Shown here one piece after another: positions 7,737 through 16,068 of a stretch of DNA of 64,000 bases; position 1 is the stretch's first letter; each line of letters begins with the position of its first letter. The notes beneath the pieces are model-generated. The model worked only from the letters and a program-made list of their open reading frames with translations, had not been told where the DNA came from and searched no databases. Both the position numbers and the translations under genes were made by a program. This DNA comes from UBA1435 sp041663285 (lineage in GTDB: Bacteria > Patescibacteriota > Microgenomatia > UBA12405): assembly GCA_041663285.1 (NCBI GenBank), contig JBAZSP010000001.1, positions 62,001 through 126,000 of the forward strand, given 5' to 3'.

Positions 7737-8942
7737 ATGACTAATTCAGGTGAACCACTAGCCGCTGCACTTCGCCCTAAAACGTTGGAGGATTTCATCG
7801 GTCAGCAGCACCTTGTCGGCCCGGGCAAACCTCTGCGGGTGGCCATCGAAAACAAAAGTATTTTTTCCATGATATTTTGGGGGCCGCCCGGAACCGGCAA
7901 GACCACATTGGCCCGCATTTTGGCCAAAGCTTGCGGCATGGAAATCTATGAGTTATCGGCCGTTTCGGCAGGCAAAGATGACGTTCGCAAAATCATAAGC
8001 TCTACCTCCATCGGGCTTTACAAAAAGGTCTTGTTTTTAGACGAGATCCATCGTTTCAACAAAGCCCAGCAGGACTACCTACTGCCTTTTGTCGAGTCGG
8101 GTTCTTTGGTTCTTATCGGTGCCACCACCGAGAATCCCTCTTTCGAAGTTATTGCCCCGCTGCTTTCCCGTTGTCGGGTATTTGTTTTTCATGAACTTGC
8201 TGCTGTCGAAATGGATGAAGTTATCAGCCGCACACTTAACGTCATCGACAGAAACAGTGCAACCAAGCAATCTCTTAAAATGGACAAAAAATCCCGCGAC
8301 TGGCTTATCAATCTAGCCAACGGTGATGCCCGCCAAGCTATCACCATGATCGATAATGCCCATACTCTTTATGGCAATCTGAAAATCGAATCCCTCAAGA
8401 ACGCTCTGCAAAACAGTTTTTTGCGCTTCGACAAAAAGGGCGAAGAGCACTACAACACTATTAGCTCATTAATTAAATGTATGAGGGCTTCAAACGTAGA
8501 CGCCGCCTTGTATTATTTAGCCCGATTAGTTGATGCAGGGGAAGACCCGAAGTTTATTGCTCGCCGAATGGTGGTTTTTGCCTCTGAAGATATTGGTTTG
8601 GCCAACACCTCCGCTCTCCTTGTTGCCAACGCTGTTTTTAGAGCCGTTGAAACTATTGGTTATCCCGAATGTCAGGAAAATCTGGCTCATGGTGTGGCCT
8701 ACCTAGCCCGTAGCCCAAAGGATCGCTCAGCCTATGAAGCTTTTATGGCCGCTCTGGCTGACGTTAAAACCTATGGCAATTTACCTATTCCAATGAATTT
8801 AAGAAACGCCCCGACCAAGCTAATGAAGGAGGTGGGGTATGGAAAAGGATATGAAATGTATACGGATGAAGATTTATTGCCAGAGAAGTTGAGAGGGAAA
8901 AAGTATTTTGTTACGGTTAAAAATATCAATGACAAGAAGTGA
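7737..8942 (+). CDS. rarA: Replication-associated recombination protein A (AAA+ ATPase)
   Basis: This 401-residue RarA/MgsA/WRNIP1 ATPase acts at stalled replication forks. It opens with the family signature LRPKTLEDFIGQQHL. Walker A is GPPGTGKTT, Walker B is LFLDEIHRF, sensor 1 is LIGATTENPSFE, and the arginine finger region is LLSRCRVFVF. The C-terminal tetramerisation part carries ASEDIGLAN and PMNLRNAPTKLMKE, as in other RarA proteins. I start it at ATG 7737 because a good promoter lies just upstream and the residues before it do not belong to the family. Confidence 0.93.
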   Translation: MTNSGEPLAAALRPKTLEDFIGQQHLVGPGKPLRVAIENKSIFSMIFWGPPGTGKTTLARILAKACGMEIYELSAVSAGKDDVRKIISSTSIGLYKKVLFLDEIHRFNKAQQDYLLPFVESGSLVLIGATTENPSFEVIAPLLSRCRVFVFHELAAVEMDEVISRTLNVIDRNSATKQSLKMDKKSRDWLINLANGDARQAITMIDNAHTLYGNLKIESLKNALQNSFLRFDKKGEEHYNTISSLIKCMRASNVDAALYYLARLVDAGEDPKFIARRMVVFASEDIGLANTSALLVANAVFRAVETIGYPECQENLAHGVAYLARSPKDRSAYEAFMAALADVKTYGNLPIPMNLRNAPTKLMKEVGYGKGYEMYTDEDLLPEKLRGKKYFVTVKNINDKK

Positions 8943-9016
8943 TTACCGGGAGTTTTTTCTAAAAGCTTATGTCATCATTAAAAATTACATAATTTACAAT
9001 TCTCTAACCCGAAACC

Positions 9017-9517
9017 ATGACAAGCTCTTCGTCAACTAATATCGATTTGAAATTTTTAAAACAAGCTGTTAATCAGGCAAAAAAGTCATTAAAGCTTGGC
9101 GGTTTCCCGGCCGGGACAGTCTTGGTAAAAGATGGCAAAGTTATTTCTTTGGGTGTTAGCCTTGGGTTTAAACTTCATGATCCTACCAGCCACTCCGACA
9201 CATCATCTATTAGAATTGCCTGCCAAAAATTAAAAACTACCAACCTTACTGGAGCCACCATTTACACCACTCTTCAACCTTGTCTTATGTGCTTTTCCGT
9301 TGCGGGTTGGGCTAATATCAAAAAAATAATTTACGGCTGCCAAAAAACTAGTGACTTGGTTCAAAAAGGATATTACGAAGGCTCAGCCGATATTAACAAA
9401 ATTAATGATCAAAATAATCAAAAAATTGAGCTAATGTATATTCCCGACTACGAATCAGAGATTTTGTCTATCATTAGCGAATGGGAGAAAATTAACATTG
9501 CTACTCCAAATCCATGA
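9017..9517 (+). CDS. Cytidine/deoxycytidylate deaminase-like protein with altered active site
   Basis: This 166-residue protein has the zinc-deaminase fold. The second motif is normal (TLQPCLMCFSV, C89 and C92). In the first motif, usually H-A-E, the sequence reads DPTSHSDTSSIR (H59-S60-D61). The zinc-binding His is kept, but the catalytic Glu is replaced by Asp. The surrounding GWANIKKIIYGC matches guanine/tRNA-adenosine deaminases. Substrate and activity are therefore uncertain. It overlaps the peptidase gene by four bases (ATGA), so the two are translationally coupled. Confidence 0.8.
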   Translation: MTSSSSTNIDLKFLKQAVNQAKKSLKLGGFPAGTVLVKDGKVISLGVSLGFKLHDPTSHSDTSSIRIACQKLKTTNLTGATIYTTLQPCLMCFSVAGWANIKKIIYGCQKTSDLVQKGYYEGSADINKINDQNNQKIELMYIPDYESEILSIISEWEKINIATPNP

Positions 9518-10170
9518 AACTCCTCCTAACCTCCGCCGGCATTGCGAATCCATCATTGGTATCTGCTTTGCTTAAATTAGTCGGTAAGCCTTTTAAACAA
9601 GCTGGCTTAGTCTTTATTCCCACCGCCTCCAATGTTGAGGAAGGAGACAAAGGTTGGTTAATTGATGATCTAGTTAATCTAAAACAATTAGACTTTGCTT
9701 CTGTCGATATCGTCGATATTTCAGCCCTACCAAAAGAGATTTGGCTACCAAGAATTAAAGAGGCCGATGTGTTGGTATTTAGTGGTGGCAATACCTTTCA
9801 CCTGATGTCTTGGTTACGAAAATCCGGTCTGGACATAATGCTTCCAGAGTTACTAAAAAATAAGGTCTATGTTGGGATAAGTGCCGGTAGTATGGTCGTC
9901 TCCAAAAGTATCTTTTTAACATCCGATAAGCCAATTTTTGATGAAAACAGATTGGGTGTAACCGACGACACCGGTTTGGGATTGGTTGATTTTTATATCC
10001 GTCCGCACTTCAATTCACCCTACTTTCCCAAAGCCAAAGAAGAAGCAATCGTTGAGGCGGCCAAAAAGGTGTCAGAGCCTATCTTTGCCCTGGATGATAA
10101 CAGCGCTGTTTTAGTTAATGAAAATAAAGCAGAAATCGTGTCAGAAGGAGAATGGAAAAAGTTTAACTAA
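9514..10170 (+). CDS. pepE: Peptidase E-like serine peptidase (S51 family)
   Basis: This 218-residue class I glutamine amidotransferase-like hydrolase belongs to the dipeptidase E family, which cleaves Asp-X dipeptides in the cytoplasm. The nucleophile elbow GISAGSM places the catalytic Ser at position 123. FSGGNTFHLM (89-98) and the HFNSPYFP region, with the probable His of the triad, are typical. Family members are about 220-230 residues, so the protein is complete. It overlaps the deaminase gene by four bases. Substrate specificity cannot be confirmed from sequence. Confidence 0.85.
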   Translation: MKLLLTSAGIANPSLVSALLKLVGKPFKQAGLVFIPTASNVEEGDKGWLIDDLVNLKQLDFASVDIVDISALPKEIWLPRIKEADVLVFSGGNTFHLMSWLRKSGLDIMLPELLKNKVYVGISAGSMVVSKSIFLTSDKPIFDENRLGVTDDTGLGLVDFYIRPHFNSPYFPKAKEEAIVEAAKKVSEPIFALDDNSAVLVNENKAEIVSEGEWKKFN

Positions 10171-10178
10171 CCAAACCG

Positions 10179-10712
10179 CTATTGACCGACTTCGGCCTGT
10201 TTTGTCGCCGCATCAAGTTCTTTTTCGATTTCTTTTCGGATATCCTTGGCCGGCCTTTTGGTTACAAAAGCAAACTCTTCGGTCAGGTGATCCAAAATAG
10301 TCGAAGCAATTTCGTTATCCACCCGGCCCAATACCTTTTCACTAGTCTGCTTCTTTTTGACCCATAAAGATTTCAAAAGCGGAATCAGCACCATTGGGTC
10401 GTTGCTAAAAATTAATTCTTTATATTCTTTATAGTCAACCACCTCTAATGCTTTAATTCGTTTAATATCGGCAATAATCTTTTTTACCCCGTCCTTGGTC
10501 AGCACCCGCCTAAATCCGGCTTTTACCACATTCTCTTCCGGTAGTCCGGACACTACCCCCTGATCCCTGTCTATTTTAAAAACCGGTTGGTAATAAAGAT
10601 ATTTTTTTAACTTTCCCGCCAGGTTGTTTTGGTATTTTATTTCCGACACCACATACAGTCGGCTGTAGTCCACAATATAGTCCCCCCGGCTAAAAACGGT
10701 TTGATCCTGCAT
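10179..10712 (-). CDS. CarD/CdnL-like transcription regulator
   Basis: This protein of about 177 residues starts with a beta-rich module (FSRGDYIVDYSRLYVVSEIK, then YLYYQPVF and GVVSGLPEENV). The module resembles the CarD/CdnL/TRCF RNA-polymerase-interaction domain. A helical C-terminal half (TKDGVKKIIADIKRIKAL...) follows, as in CarD-type regulators that bind the polymerase beta subunit and promoter DNA. ATG 10712 gives the best domain start; GTG 10751 in the same frame lies 26 bases after the predicted transcription start and is an alternative. The family call is moderate. Confidence 0.6.
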   Translation of the reverse strand: MQDQTVFSRGDYIVDYSRLYVVSEIKYQNNLAGKLKKYLYYQPVFKIDRDQGVVSGLPEENVVKAGFRRVLTKDGVKKIIADIKRIKALEVVDYKEYKELIFSNDPMVLIPLLKSLWVKKKQTSEKVLGRVDNEIASTILDHLTEEFAFVTKRPAKDIRKEIEKELDAATKQAEVGQ

Positions 10713-10784
10713 ACAAATTAGAGTTTTTGCTCTTTTCAAAACTAACCACACTTAAAATCTAATGCAATCAACTCTTCTGATTCC

Positions 10785-10793
10785 ATTATAGCA
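10785..10793 (-). promoter_or_regulatory. Extended -10 promoter of the CarD-like gene
   Basis: TGCTATAAT on the minus strand is an exact TGnTATAAT extended -10. No good -35 is visible, which is common for this promoter class. Transcription would begin near 10778, upstream of both possible start codons. Confidence 0.6.
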
Positions 10794-10820
10794 AAATGCC
10801 GAACACTATTTCTGCCTTAC

Positions 10821-12587
10821 TTAGCCTTTGGTAGTCAGGCTACCCAGATCTTTTTCTAATTTGCCCTTAGCTTGCAGCATCCATAACTTTCGGTAAACTC
10901 CGCCCACAATATTTATTAATTCGATATGTTTACCCATTTCCACTATCTTGCCGTGTTCCAATACTACAATTTTATCTGCCCGTCGGATAGTCGAGAACCG
11001 GTGGGCGATTATCAAAAGTGTCCGTCCTTTGGCCGTCCGCCACAGGGCATCCTGGATCAGTTTTTCTGATTCCGAGTCAAGATTTGAGGTTGCCTCGTCA
11101 AATATTAAAATTTTTGGGTCACACAGCATCGCCCTGGCGATTGCCAACCTTTGTTTTTGGCCGCCCGAGAGCTTAATCCCTCTTTCTCCCACATGGGTTT
11201 CATAACCATCTGGCAAACTTTCGATGAAGTCATCCAGGTTGGCCATTTTGGCCGCCGCTTTAATTTCTTCCATTGTCGCCTCTTCCTTGCCGTAACCCAA
11301 ATTAAATTTTATCGAGTTATTAAATAGCACCGGCTCTTGCGGCACCACGGCCATGATGGATCGAAGGTATCCCTTATTCATACTCTTTATATCAACCCCG
11401 TCAACCAAAATCTTTCCCTTTTTGAGGTCATAAAATCTTAGTAGCAATTTAACAATGGTAGTTTTTCCCGCTCCCGAACGGCCCACAAATGCAACTGAAT
11501 CTCCGGGCTCAATCCTCAGGTCGATGTTTTCGACCACCTGGGATCTGTTCCCCGGGTAAGCAAAAGTCACCTCTTTAAATTCAATTTGGCCTTTAATATT
11601 TTTTATGGTTTTTGGTTTTAAAGGATCGGCCACTATAATTTTTTGATCCAAAATAGCAAAATATTTTTCCAGGTCAATAAAGCTTTTGGTTATATTTCTC
11701 AACTGAAAAAACAGTCCGAAAAATCGGTAATAAAATCCGCTCAAAAAGCTGGAAATCATCACCAGGTCACCGATGGTAATTTGTCCGGCTACCAGCATTT
11801 GAGTTGCCCGGGAAAGCATCAGCAACATTCCCAGGCTCGAAACTGTCCCCAGCGATACATCCATAATCCTAAAACTATTACTGAATCCCCAAATATTTTT
11901 TGTCCAAGAAAGAAATTTGTACTTCAGCCGTTTTTCTTCCATTTTCTCCTGATTAAAAAACTTTACCGTTTCATAATTAAGCAGGTTGTCGGTTATGATG
12001 CCCGAAATCTCGTCTTCAGATTCATTAAAAGCAGTCCGCTTTTTCATATTGAGTCGTATCAGCGCCCCCATTATCAGACAGTTAATCACAAATAATCCGA
12101 TCATCATTGTCAATATGTCCGTATTTATCCTGCCAAAAAAGAACAACACCACCACCAGGCTAACCACTGTTTTAAATACTTCGCTATGTAAATTCCCAAA
12201 CAGGTTAAAAAAAGCCCCGTCGCCCCTCTTAAAAGCCGAGATCAACGATCCGGTGTTTTTGTTGACATGAAAGGCAAAGTCCAAATCCTGGACGTATTTA
12301 AAAATTTGCACCCGGGCGTCCCTAGCCGCCGGAATCACTACCCAATCACCCAAATAATTTGCCAAAGCATCCGCCAGGCCACTTATAAGTTTTAAGGTAA
12401 CATAAAACAAAAGTATTCCAGCTAACTTGTCATATGTCCCGGAAGTTGCATTATCAATAAACAACTTCATCCCGTACGGTCCCAGGTTCTCTAATACACC
12501 GGATACGATCAAAGCCGCCAAAAAAGCGGCAAAGGCGTATTTATATTTTAAGTTGAATTGGTAGAACCTTTTAAAGATTTTGACCAT
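10821..12587 (-). CDS. ABC exporter, fused permease-ATPase (MsbA-like)
   Basis: This 588-residue half-transporter works as a homodimer in the cytoplasmic membrane. Six transmembrane helices occupy roughly residues 15-310. The ATPase domain has Walker A GRSGAGKTT, signature LSGGQKQRLAIARAML, Walker B ILIFDEATSNLD and H-loop LIIAHRFST. A GGGAGGT at 12591-12597 sits just before ATG 12587, so I prefer this to the ATG four codons upstream, which overlaps that ribosome-binding site. The substrate (lipid, peptide or drug) is not predictable. Confidence 0.9.
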   Translation of the reverse strand: MVKIFKRFYQFNLKYKYAFAAFLAALIVSGVLENLGPYGMKLFIDNATSGTYDKLAGILLFYVTLKLISGLADALANYLGDWVVIPAARDARVQIFKYVQDLDFAFHVNKNTGSLISAFKRGDGAFFNLFGNLHSEVFKTVVSLVVVLFFFGRINTDILTMMIGLFVINCLIMGALIRLNMKKRTAFNESEDEISGIITDNLLNYETVKFFNQEKMEEKRLKYKFLSWTKNIWGFSNSFRIMDVSLGTVSSLGMLLMLSRATQMLVAGQITIGDLVMISSFLSGFYYRFFGLFFQLRNITKSFIDLEKYFAILDQKIIVADPLKPKTIKNIKGQIEFKEVTFAYPGNRSQVVENIDLRIEPGDSVAFVGRSGAGKTTIVKLLLRFYDLKKGKILVDGVDIKSMNKGYLRSIMAVVPQEPVLFNNSIKFNLGYGKEEATMEEIKAAAKMANLDDFIESLPDGYETHVGERGIKLSGGQKQRLAIARAMLCDPKILIFDEATSNLDSESEKLIQDALWRTAKGRTLLIIAHRFSTIRRADKIVVLEHGKIVEMGKHIELINIVGGVYRKLWMLQAKGKLEKDLGSLTTKG

Positions 12588-12622
12588 AACACCTCCCAAA
12601 AATCACCAATAGGGGATAGAAG

Positions 12623-12652
12623 ATTATAAAACTGGCCACTATCCGAATACAA
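12623..12652 (-). promoter_or_regulatory. Promoter of the ABC exporter
   Basis: On the minus strand TTGTAT (12647-12652) and TATAAT (12623-12628) are 18 bases apart. This gives a short leader with a clear Shine-Dalgarno before ATG 12587. Confidence 0.6.
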
Positions 12653-12678
12653 CAACCAAATTAACCCAAATTAGGGGA

Positions 12679-12684
12679 TATACT
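12679..12684 (+). promoter_or_regulatory. -10 box for the MGMT-domain gene
   Basis: TATACT ends eight bases before ATG 12693, predicting an almost leaderless transcript. The nonamer TAGGGGATA occurs here (12672-12680) and again at 12610-12618 beside the divergent promoter. It might be a shared operator half-site. Confidence 0.4.
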
Positions 12685-12692
12685 ATTAATAT

Positions 12693-13004
12693 ATGTCTTC
12701 CTCCCCGGTATTTGACCATATCCGGATGCTTGTTCGACAGATACCCAAGGGCTATGTCTCCACTTATGGTGCTGTCGCCCGGGCTGCCGGTGTCGACCCC
12801 CGTGTTGTCGGCTGGGCACTTCGGGGTAATCAGGACAAAACCATCCCCTGCCACCGGGTTGTTCAAAAATCCGGTACTTTATCTCCCAATTTTTCTCTTG
12901 GCGGCTGGCAGGAGCAACGCCGCCGTCTACTAAAAGATCGTACAAGATTTATCCGGCCAAACCAGGTAGATTTAACCTGCGTATTTACCGATTTTACCCT
13001 CTAA
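12693..13004 (+). CDS. MGMT C-terminal domain, O6-alkylguanine repair / alkyltransferase-like
   Basis: This 103-residue stand-alone version of the DNA-binding methyltransferase domain contains IPKGYVSTYGAVARAAG (the winged-helix part with the Tyr and Arg finger region), VGWALRGN and the active-site motif IPCHRVV. The reactive Cys is present, so this is not an ATL protein, in which PCHR becomes PWHR. Direct reversal of O6-alkylguanine is therefore possible even without the N-terminal Ada-like domain. The last residues after position 85 do not match the family and may be a lineage extension. Confidence 0.88.
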   Translation: MSSSPVFDHIRMLVRQIPKGYVSTYGAVARAAGVDPRVVGWALRGNQDKTIPCHRVVQKSGTLSPNFSLGGWQEQRRRLLKDRTRFIRPNQVDLTCVFTDFTL

Positions 13005-13153
13005 AATTTTGCCGATACCGTTTCCCGGATTTGCTCCATCCATTGATTGACGCTGTGTCTGGATCTGATCAAAACCGACGCTGAATAGGCAAAGCAGCTC
13101 ACCACAAAAACAAACATCCAAAATTCTTTAATTATTTTTATAAATTTATGCAT
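13001..13153 (-). CDS. 50-residue membrane protein at the end of the surface operon
   Basis: ATG 13153 overlaps the stop of the 953-residue protein gene by eight bases (ATGCATAA). The protein has a basic start (MHKFIKIIKEFW), one hydrophobic helix (MFVFVVSCFAYSASVLI) and a charged amphipathic tail (RSRHSVNQWMEQIRETVSAKF). The end converges on the MGMT gene by four bases. The coupling to the large surface protein suggests a role in its export or anchoring, but no family is recognised. Confidence 0.55.
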   Translation of the reverse strand: MHKFIKIIKEFWMFVFVVSCFAYSASVLIRSRHSVNQWMEQIRETVSAKF

Positions 13154-16007
13154 CTTTCTTTTTTATTATCGCCAGCCAGTCGCTTGTTCTTCGCAAAATC
13201 CAGGCGGCTGAAACTCCAAATAACAAAATGTAAGGGATAATGTTTTGTTTAGGCTCACCGGCCGTTTCTACAAATCGACCCAGTATCGTGCCTTCGTTTT
13301 CGGCAGCTTCTGCCTTGGCCACCGCCACCCTACCTTTAACAAACTTAAGAAGGTATCCGGTTTCAGCCAGATTCGAATTTATTTCTGTTCCATCCAATGC
13401 CCGGCCAAAAATCTGGATCAGGGTGTTAACTTGGGTGTCTGCCTCAATTCCTTTCCGCATTTTAATCCCGTAAAAAATATTGCCTTTTTTATACGGTCCG
13501 ATTTTGCCAATATAGAGCCTGTCTGTTTGAATCAAATTACCTTTTTGGTCAATTGTTTTGTGGATCAAAAAGCTATCTTCCGCCGGAGCATCGGCTAGGT
13601 TAGCAACTTTAATTTCAAACTTTACAACGTCTTCAGGGAAAACAAAATCGTTTACATTATTTGTTGCCGCAATTTCCAGTACCGGCTGGCGGTGATCCAG
13701 CCCATCTCCCTCTTGTGGTTCGACATCTTCGATCAAGCTTACTTCGGCCTCTGTGTAAGCCTCCTGGCCGCCTACGGCTGGCTCTCCGTTTATCATTACC
13801 CGGGTCGAGGCTGTCGCTCTTTTATTGCCGGTATTGCTTTCTGTCCGTTGGCTTTTTATTACCACTTCGGCCACCAGTTCCTTCTGGCTTTCGGCCGCCC
13901 AGGCAATCGGAATCAGCCTAAGTCCCTGGCTAATCTGATTAGCAAAACCATCCGTTACCTCCACCCAAACCTTAAATCCGCCTCCTGATTTTGGGTTAAC
14001 CCGGGGGATTGTCCAGCTTATGCCCCCGCCGCCTATTTGGGGGGTTATCCCGCTGTCGTCTTCGATATATTCCACTCCTCCGGGCAAGTTCATCGAAATG
14101 GTTACTTTTTCTGCTTCATCGTACCCCAGGTTGTCAAATCTTATCTGGTATTGAACATTATCACCAATCTCAACCTCCTGCTGCAGGCTGGCAATTTTTA
14201 CCGACATATCGGGGTAAGCCACTATTAAGTTTCCTTTCCAGTCTCCGATAATATTTACCAGTCCGTAAAACCAGTTACTACCCCACAAATTCAGATTAAC
14301 AAAATTAGGCAGGTTGGCCCAAGCCCTTGCCTGGGCGCAGTAAATATTTGAGCTGCCCCCGTTATCCAGGGCTTGGTTGTTGCCGGTATTAGCTCCCACC
14401 TCTATCTGGTTGGTAATCAGGGCTCCGTTTTCATTATTAATCCACAGATTGGGATCCGATCCCTGATCATAATTTCCTTCTCCTCCGGCCAAAAAGTAAT
14501 TTGTCCCCTGGCCACTCGGATCCTGTACTGATCCGGGCTCCTGCCAGTTATAAATTTTTCCGCTCCAGTTACCTAGGCTATTAAGGCTCAAAAACATCTG
14601 ATTGCTGTTACTACCGTTTAAGCTGGTCACTACCAGGTTGTTCGAAAGTGCCGTAGCATTCCCCGTCACCATCTCGCCGCCGTTTCCGCTTGATTGGTTT
14701 CCGCCGGTGGTGGCTGTGGCCGCCGTCAGGCTGTCAATCAAGGCCACGTTTTGGTTGGAAAAACTAAGTTTTTGGTCCTCGTCAATCAATCCTGCCAGGC
14801 TAAAATATTCCTTTCTGGGAATTATCAGGTCGCCCAAAGTCGAGGCATCAATATTGATCACCCCCAAAAAAAATCTTACTCCGACTAAATTGGTATTTAC
14901 CAGGTTAATAATATTTGCCAAAGCGGTGGCGTTACCGCTAAACACATAGCCGTTACCGCCATTCTGGTTGGCCACATTGTAGCCGCTGTTGGCGATCACC
15001 GATACCTGGTTATTTAAATTTGCCCAATTAATGTTTCCGATATATATATAGTTACCGCTTCCGTTAATCGAGTTTATGTCAATCGTTTCACTTCCTCCTT
15101 CACCCAAAACTTCCTTCCACCACTCATTCATATTTACATCCCCGGTTTCTCCCGATAAGTTATTCATCAAAAGCACCTTAAAATTTCCTCCGACCACGTT
15201 GGTGTTTAACATATTTATCACATTGGCATAGGCCACCACGTCACCGCTGGCAATAGTCGCGTCTCCATTGTTTTGGCTGGCATTATTTTCGCCCGAATTA
15301 GCCTGGCTTGAAGTTGTGTTGTCTACCTGGGCTCCGTTATTATTTTCAACCACAATTATTGGTATTACATTAACCGGCGACACCGATATCGGCTCCGATG
15401 CTTCCGCTGCTTCGGTTTCGGTAGATCCCGGTTCAATCGTTATCAATGTGGTGTTTACTTCGGTTTGGCTATCGGCTCCGGAAACGGCCTCACCGGTGGT
15501 AATGACCACACTTCCGTCACTATTACTGCTTTCGTTTTCGCCGGTACTTGATTGGGCTTCCGTTTCAGTCGAAACCGAGGCCTCTTTATCAGCCGGAACT
15601 ATGACACAACCACCATCCGCAGTACAGCCGACTCCGGTGGGGACAACTATTTGGCCGTCAGTGTGAATGTCATTATCGTTGTCGGCCAATGATTGGGCGT
15701 TACCGGTATCGATTGTCGACACGATAGTTGGAGTTGGGCTATCGGGCACGGCTTCCTGGATTATTTCTACAGTCGGTGTCGGAGTAACACTTCCGGTCGA
15801 GTCTGTCGGAGTAGGGGAGTTACTTTCACTTTCTTCCGGTGCCAAGGTGGTTTCCGCTGGTGCTTCGGTGGTTGTTGTCTCCTGACTATCGGGCAATGGT
15901 GTTGGCTCGGGAGCTGTTTGGGCCCACACCGCTGCCGGCAACATCAGCTGTTGCCAAAAAATCGAAATCAAGGCTAAATAGTTTACAAATCTTTTTATTT
16001 TTTTCAT
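13146..16007 (-). CDS. Large repetitive surface protein with DUF11-like domain
   Basis: This 953-residue exported protein starts with a signal peptide ending near VWAQ (about residue 30), followed by a Pro/Thr/Glu-rich linker. Four repeats of about 50 residues are centred near 245, 345, 435 and 550. Each has a hydrophobic beta pattern and an S/T-G-(N/D)-A-x-A-x-A-N core (SGDVVAYANVIN, SGNATALANIIN, TGNATALSNNLV, ARAWANLPN), followed by VNTN-type turns, as in a beta-solenoid. At about 600-690 a DUF11-like domain (VQYQIRFDNLGYDEAEKVTI) follows, then another beta domain and a C-terminal membrane helix (IIPYILLFGVSAAWIL) with a basic tail. ATG 16007 is preceded by GGGGAGG and AAGG. Function: probably a cell-envelope or appendage protein. 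Confidence 0.8.
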   Translation of the reverse strand: MKKIKRFVNYLALISIFWQQLMLPAAVWAQTAPEPTPLPDSQETTTTEAPAETTLAPEESESNSPTPTDSTGSVTPTPTVEIIQEAVPDSPTPTIVSTIDTGNAQSLADNDNDIHTDGQIVVPTGVGCTADGGCVIVPADKEASVSTETEAQSSTGENESSNSDGSVVITTGEAVSGADSQTEVNTTLITIEPGSTETEAAEASEPISVSPVNVIPIIVVENNNGAQVDNTTSSQANSGENNASQNNGDATIASGDVVAYANVINMLNTNVVGGNFKVLLMNNLSGETGDVNMNEWWKEVLGEGGSETIDINSINGSGNYIYIGNINWANLNNQVSVIANSGYNVANQNGGNGYVFSGNATALANIINLVNTNLVGVRFFLGVINIDASTLGDLIIPRKEYFSLAGLIDEDQKLSFSNQNVALIDSLTAATATTGGNQSSGNGGEMVTGNATALSNNLVVTSLNGSNSNQMFLSLNSLGNWSGKIYNWQEPGSVQDPSGQGTNYFLAGGEGNYDQGSDPNLWINNENGALITNQIEVGANTGNNQALDNGGSSNIYCAQARAWANLPNFVNLNLWGSNWFYGLVNIIGDWKGNLIVAYPDMSVKIASLQQEVEIGDNVQYQIRFDNLGYDEAEKVTISMNLPGGVEYIEDDSGITPQIGGGGISWTIPRVNPKSGGGFKVWVEVTDGFANQISQGLRLIPIAWAAESQKELVAEVVIKSQRTESNTGNKRATASTRVMINGEPAVGGQEAYTEAEVSLIEDVEPQEGDGLDHRQPVLEIAATNNVNDFVFPEDVVKFEIKVANLADAPAEDSFLIHKTIDQKGNLIQTDRLYIGKIGPYKKGNIFYGIKMRKGIEADTQVNTLIQIFGRALDGTEINSNLAETGYLLKFVKGRVAVAKAEAAENEGTILGRFVETAGEPKQNIIPYILLFGVSAAWILRRTSDWLAIIKKKDA

Positions 16008-16014
16008 CAAAACC

Positions 16015-16056
16015 TTTTCCTCCCCAGCCAGAGTTGCCCCTGGCCGGGAAGAAAAA
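16015..16056 (-). promoter_or_regulatory. Long hairpin covering the ribosome-binding site of the 953-residue protein
   Basis: On the minus strand the 17 bases from 16056 to 16040 pair without interruption with 16031 to 16015. Three of the pairs are G-U, and the loop is 8 bases (16039-16032). The 3' arm contains the GGGGAGG of the start at 16007. There is no U-tract after it, so it is not a standard terminator. A translational switch, or an mRNA-end protector for the upstream gene, is more likely. Confidence 0.7.
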
Positions 16057-16068
16057 CTAAACGGTAAA

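Noticed and set aside
15268..15885. Plus-strand Val/Ser-rich frames opposite the 953-residue protein
   Set aside because: They are antisense shadows of the low-complexity Thr/Glu/Ser linker of the minus-strand protein.
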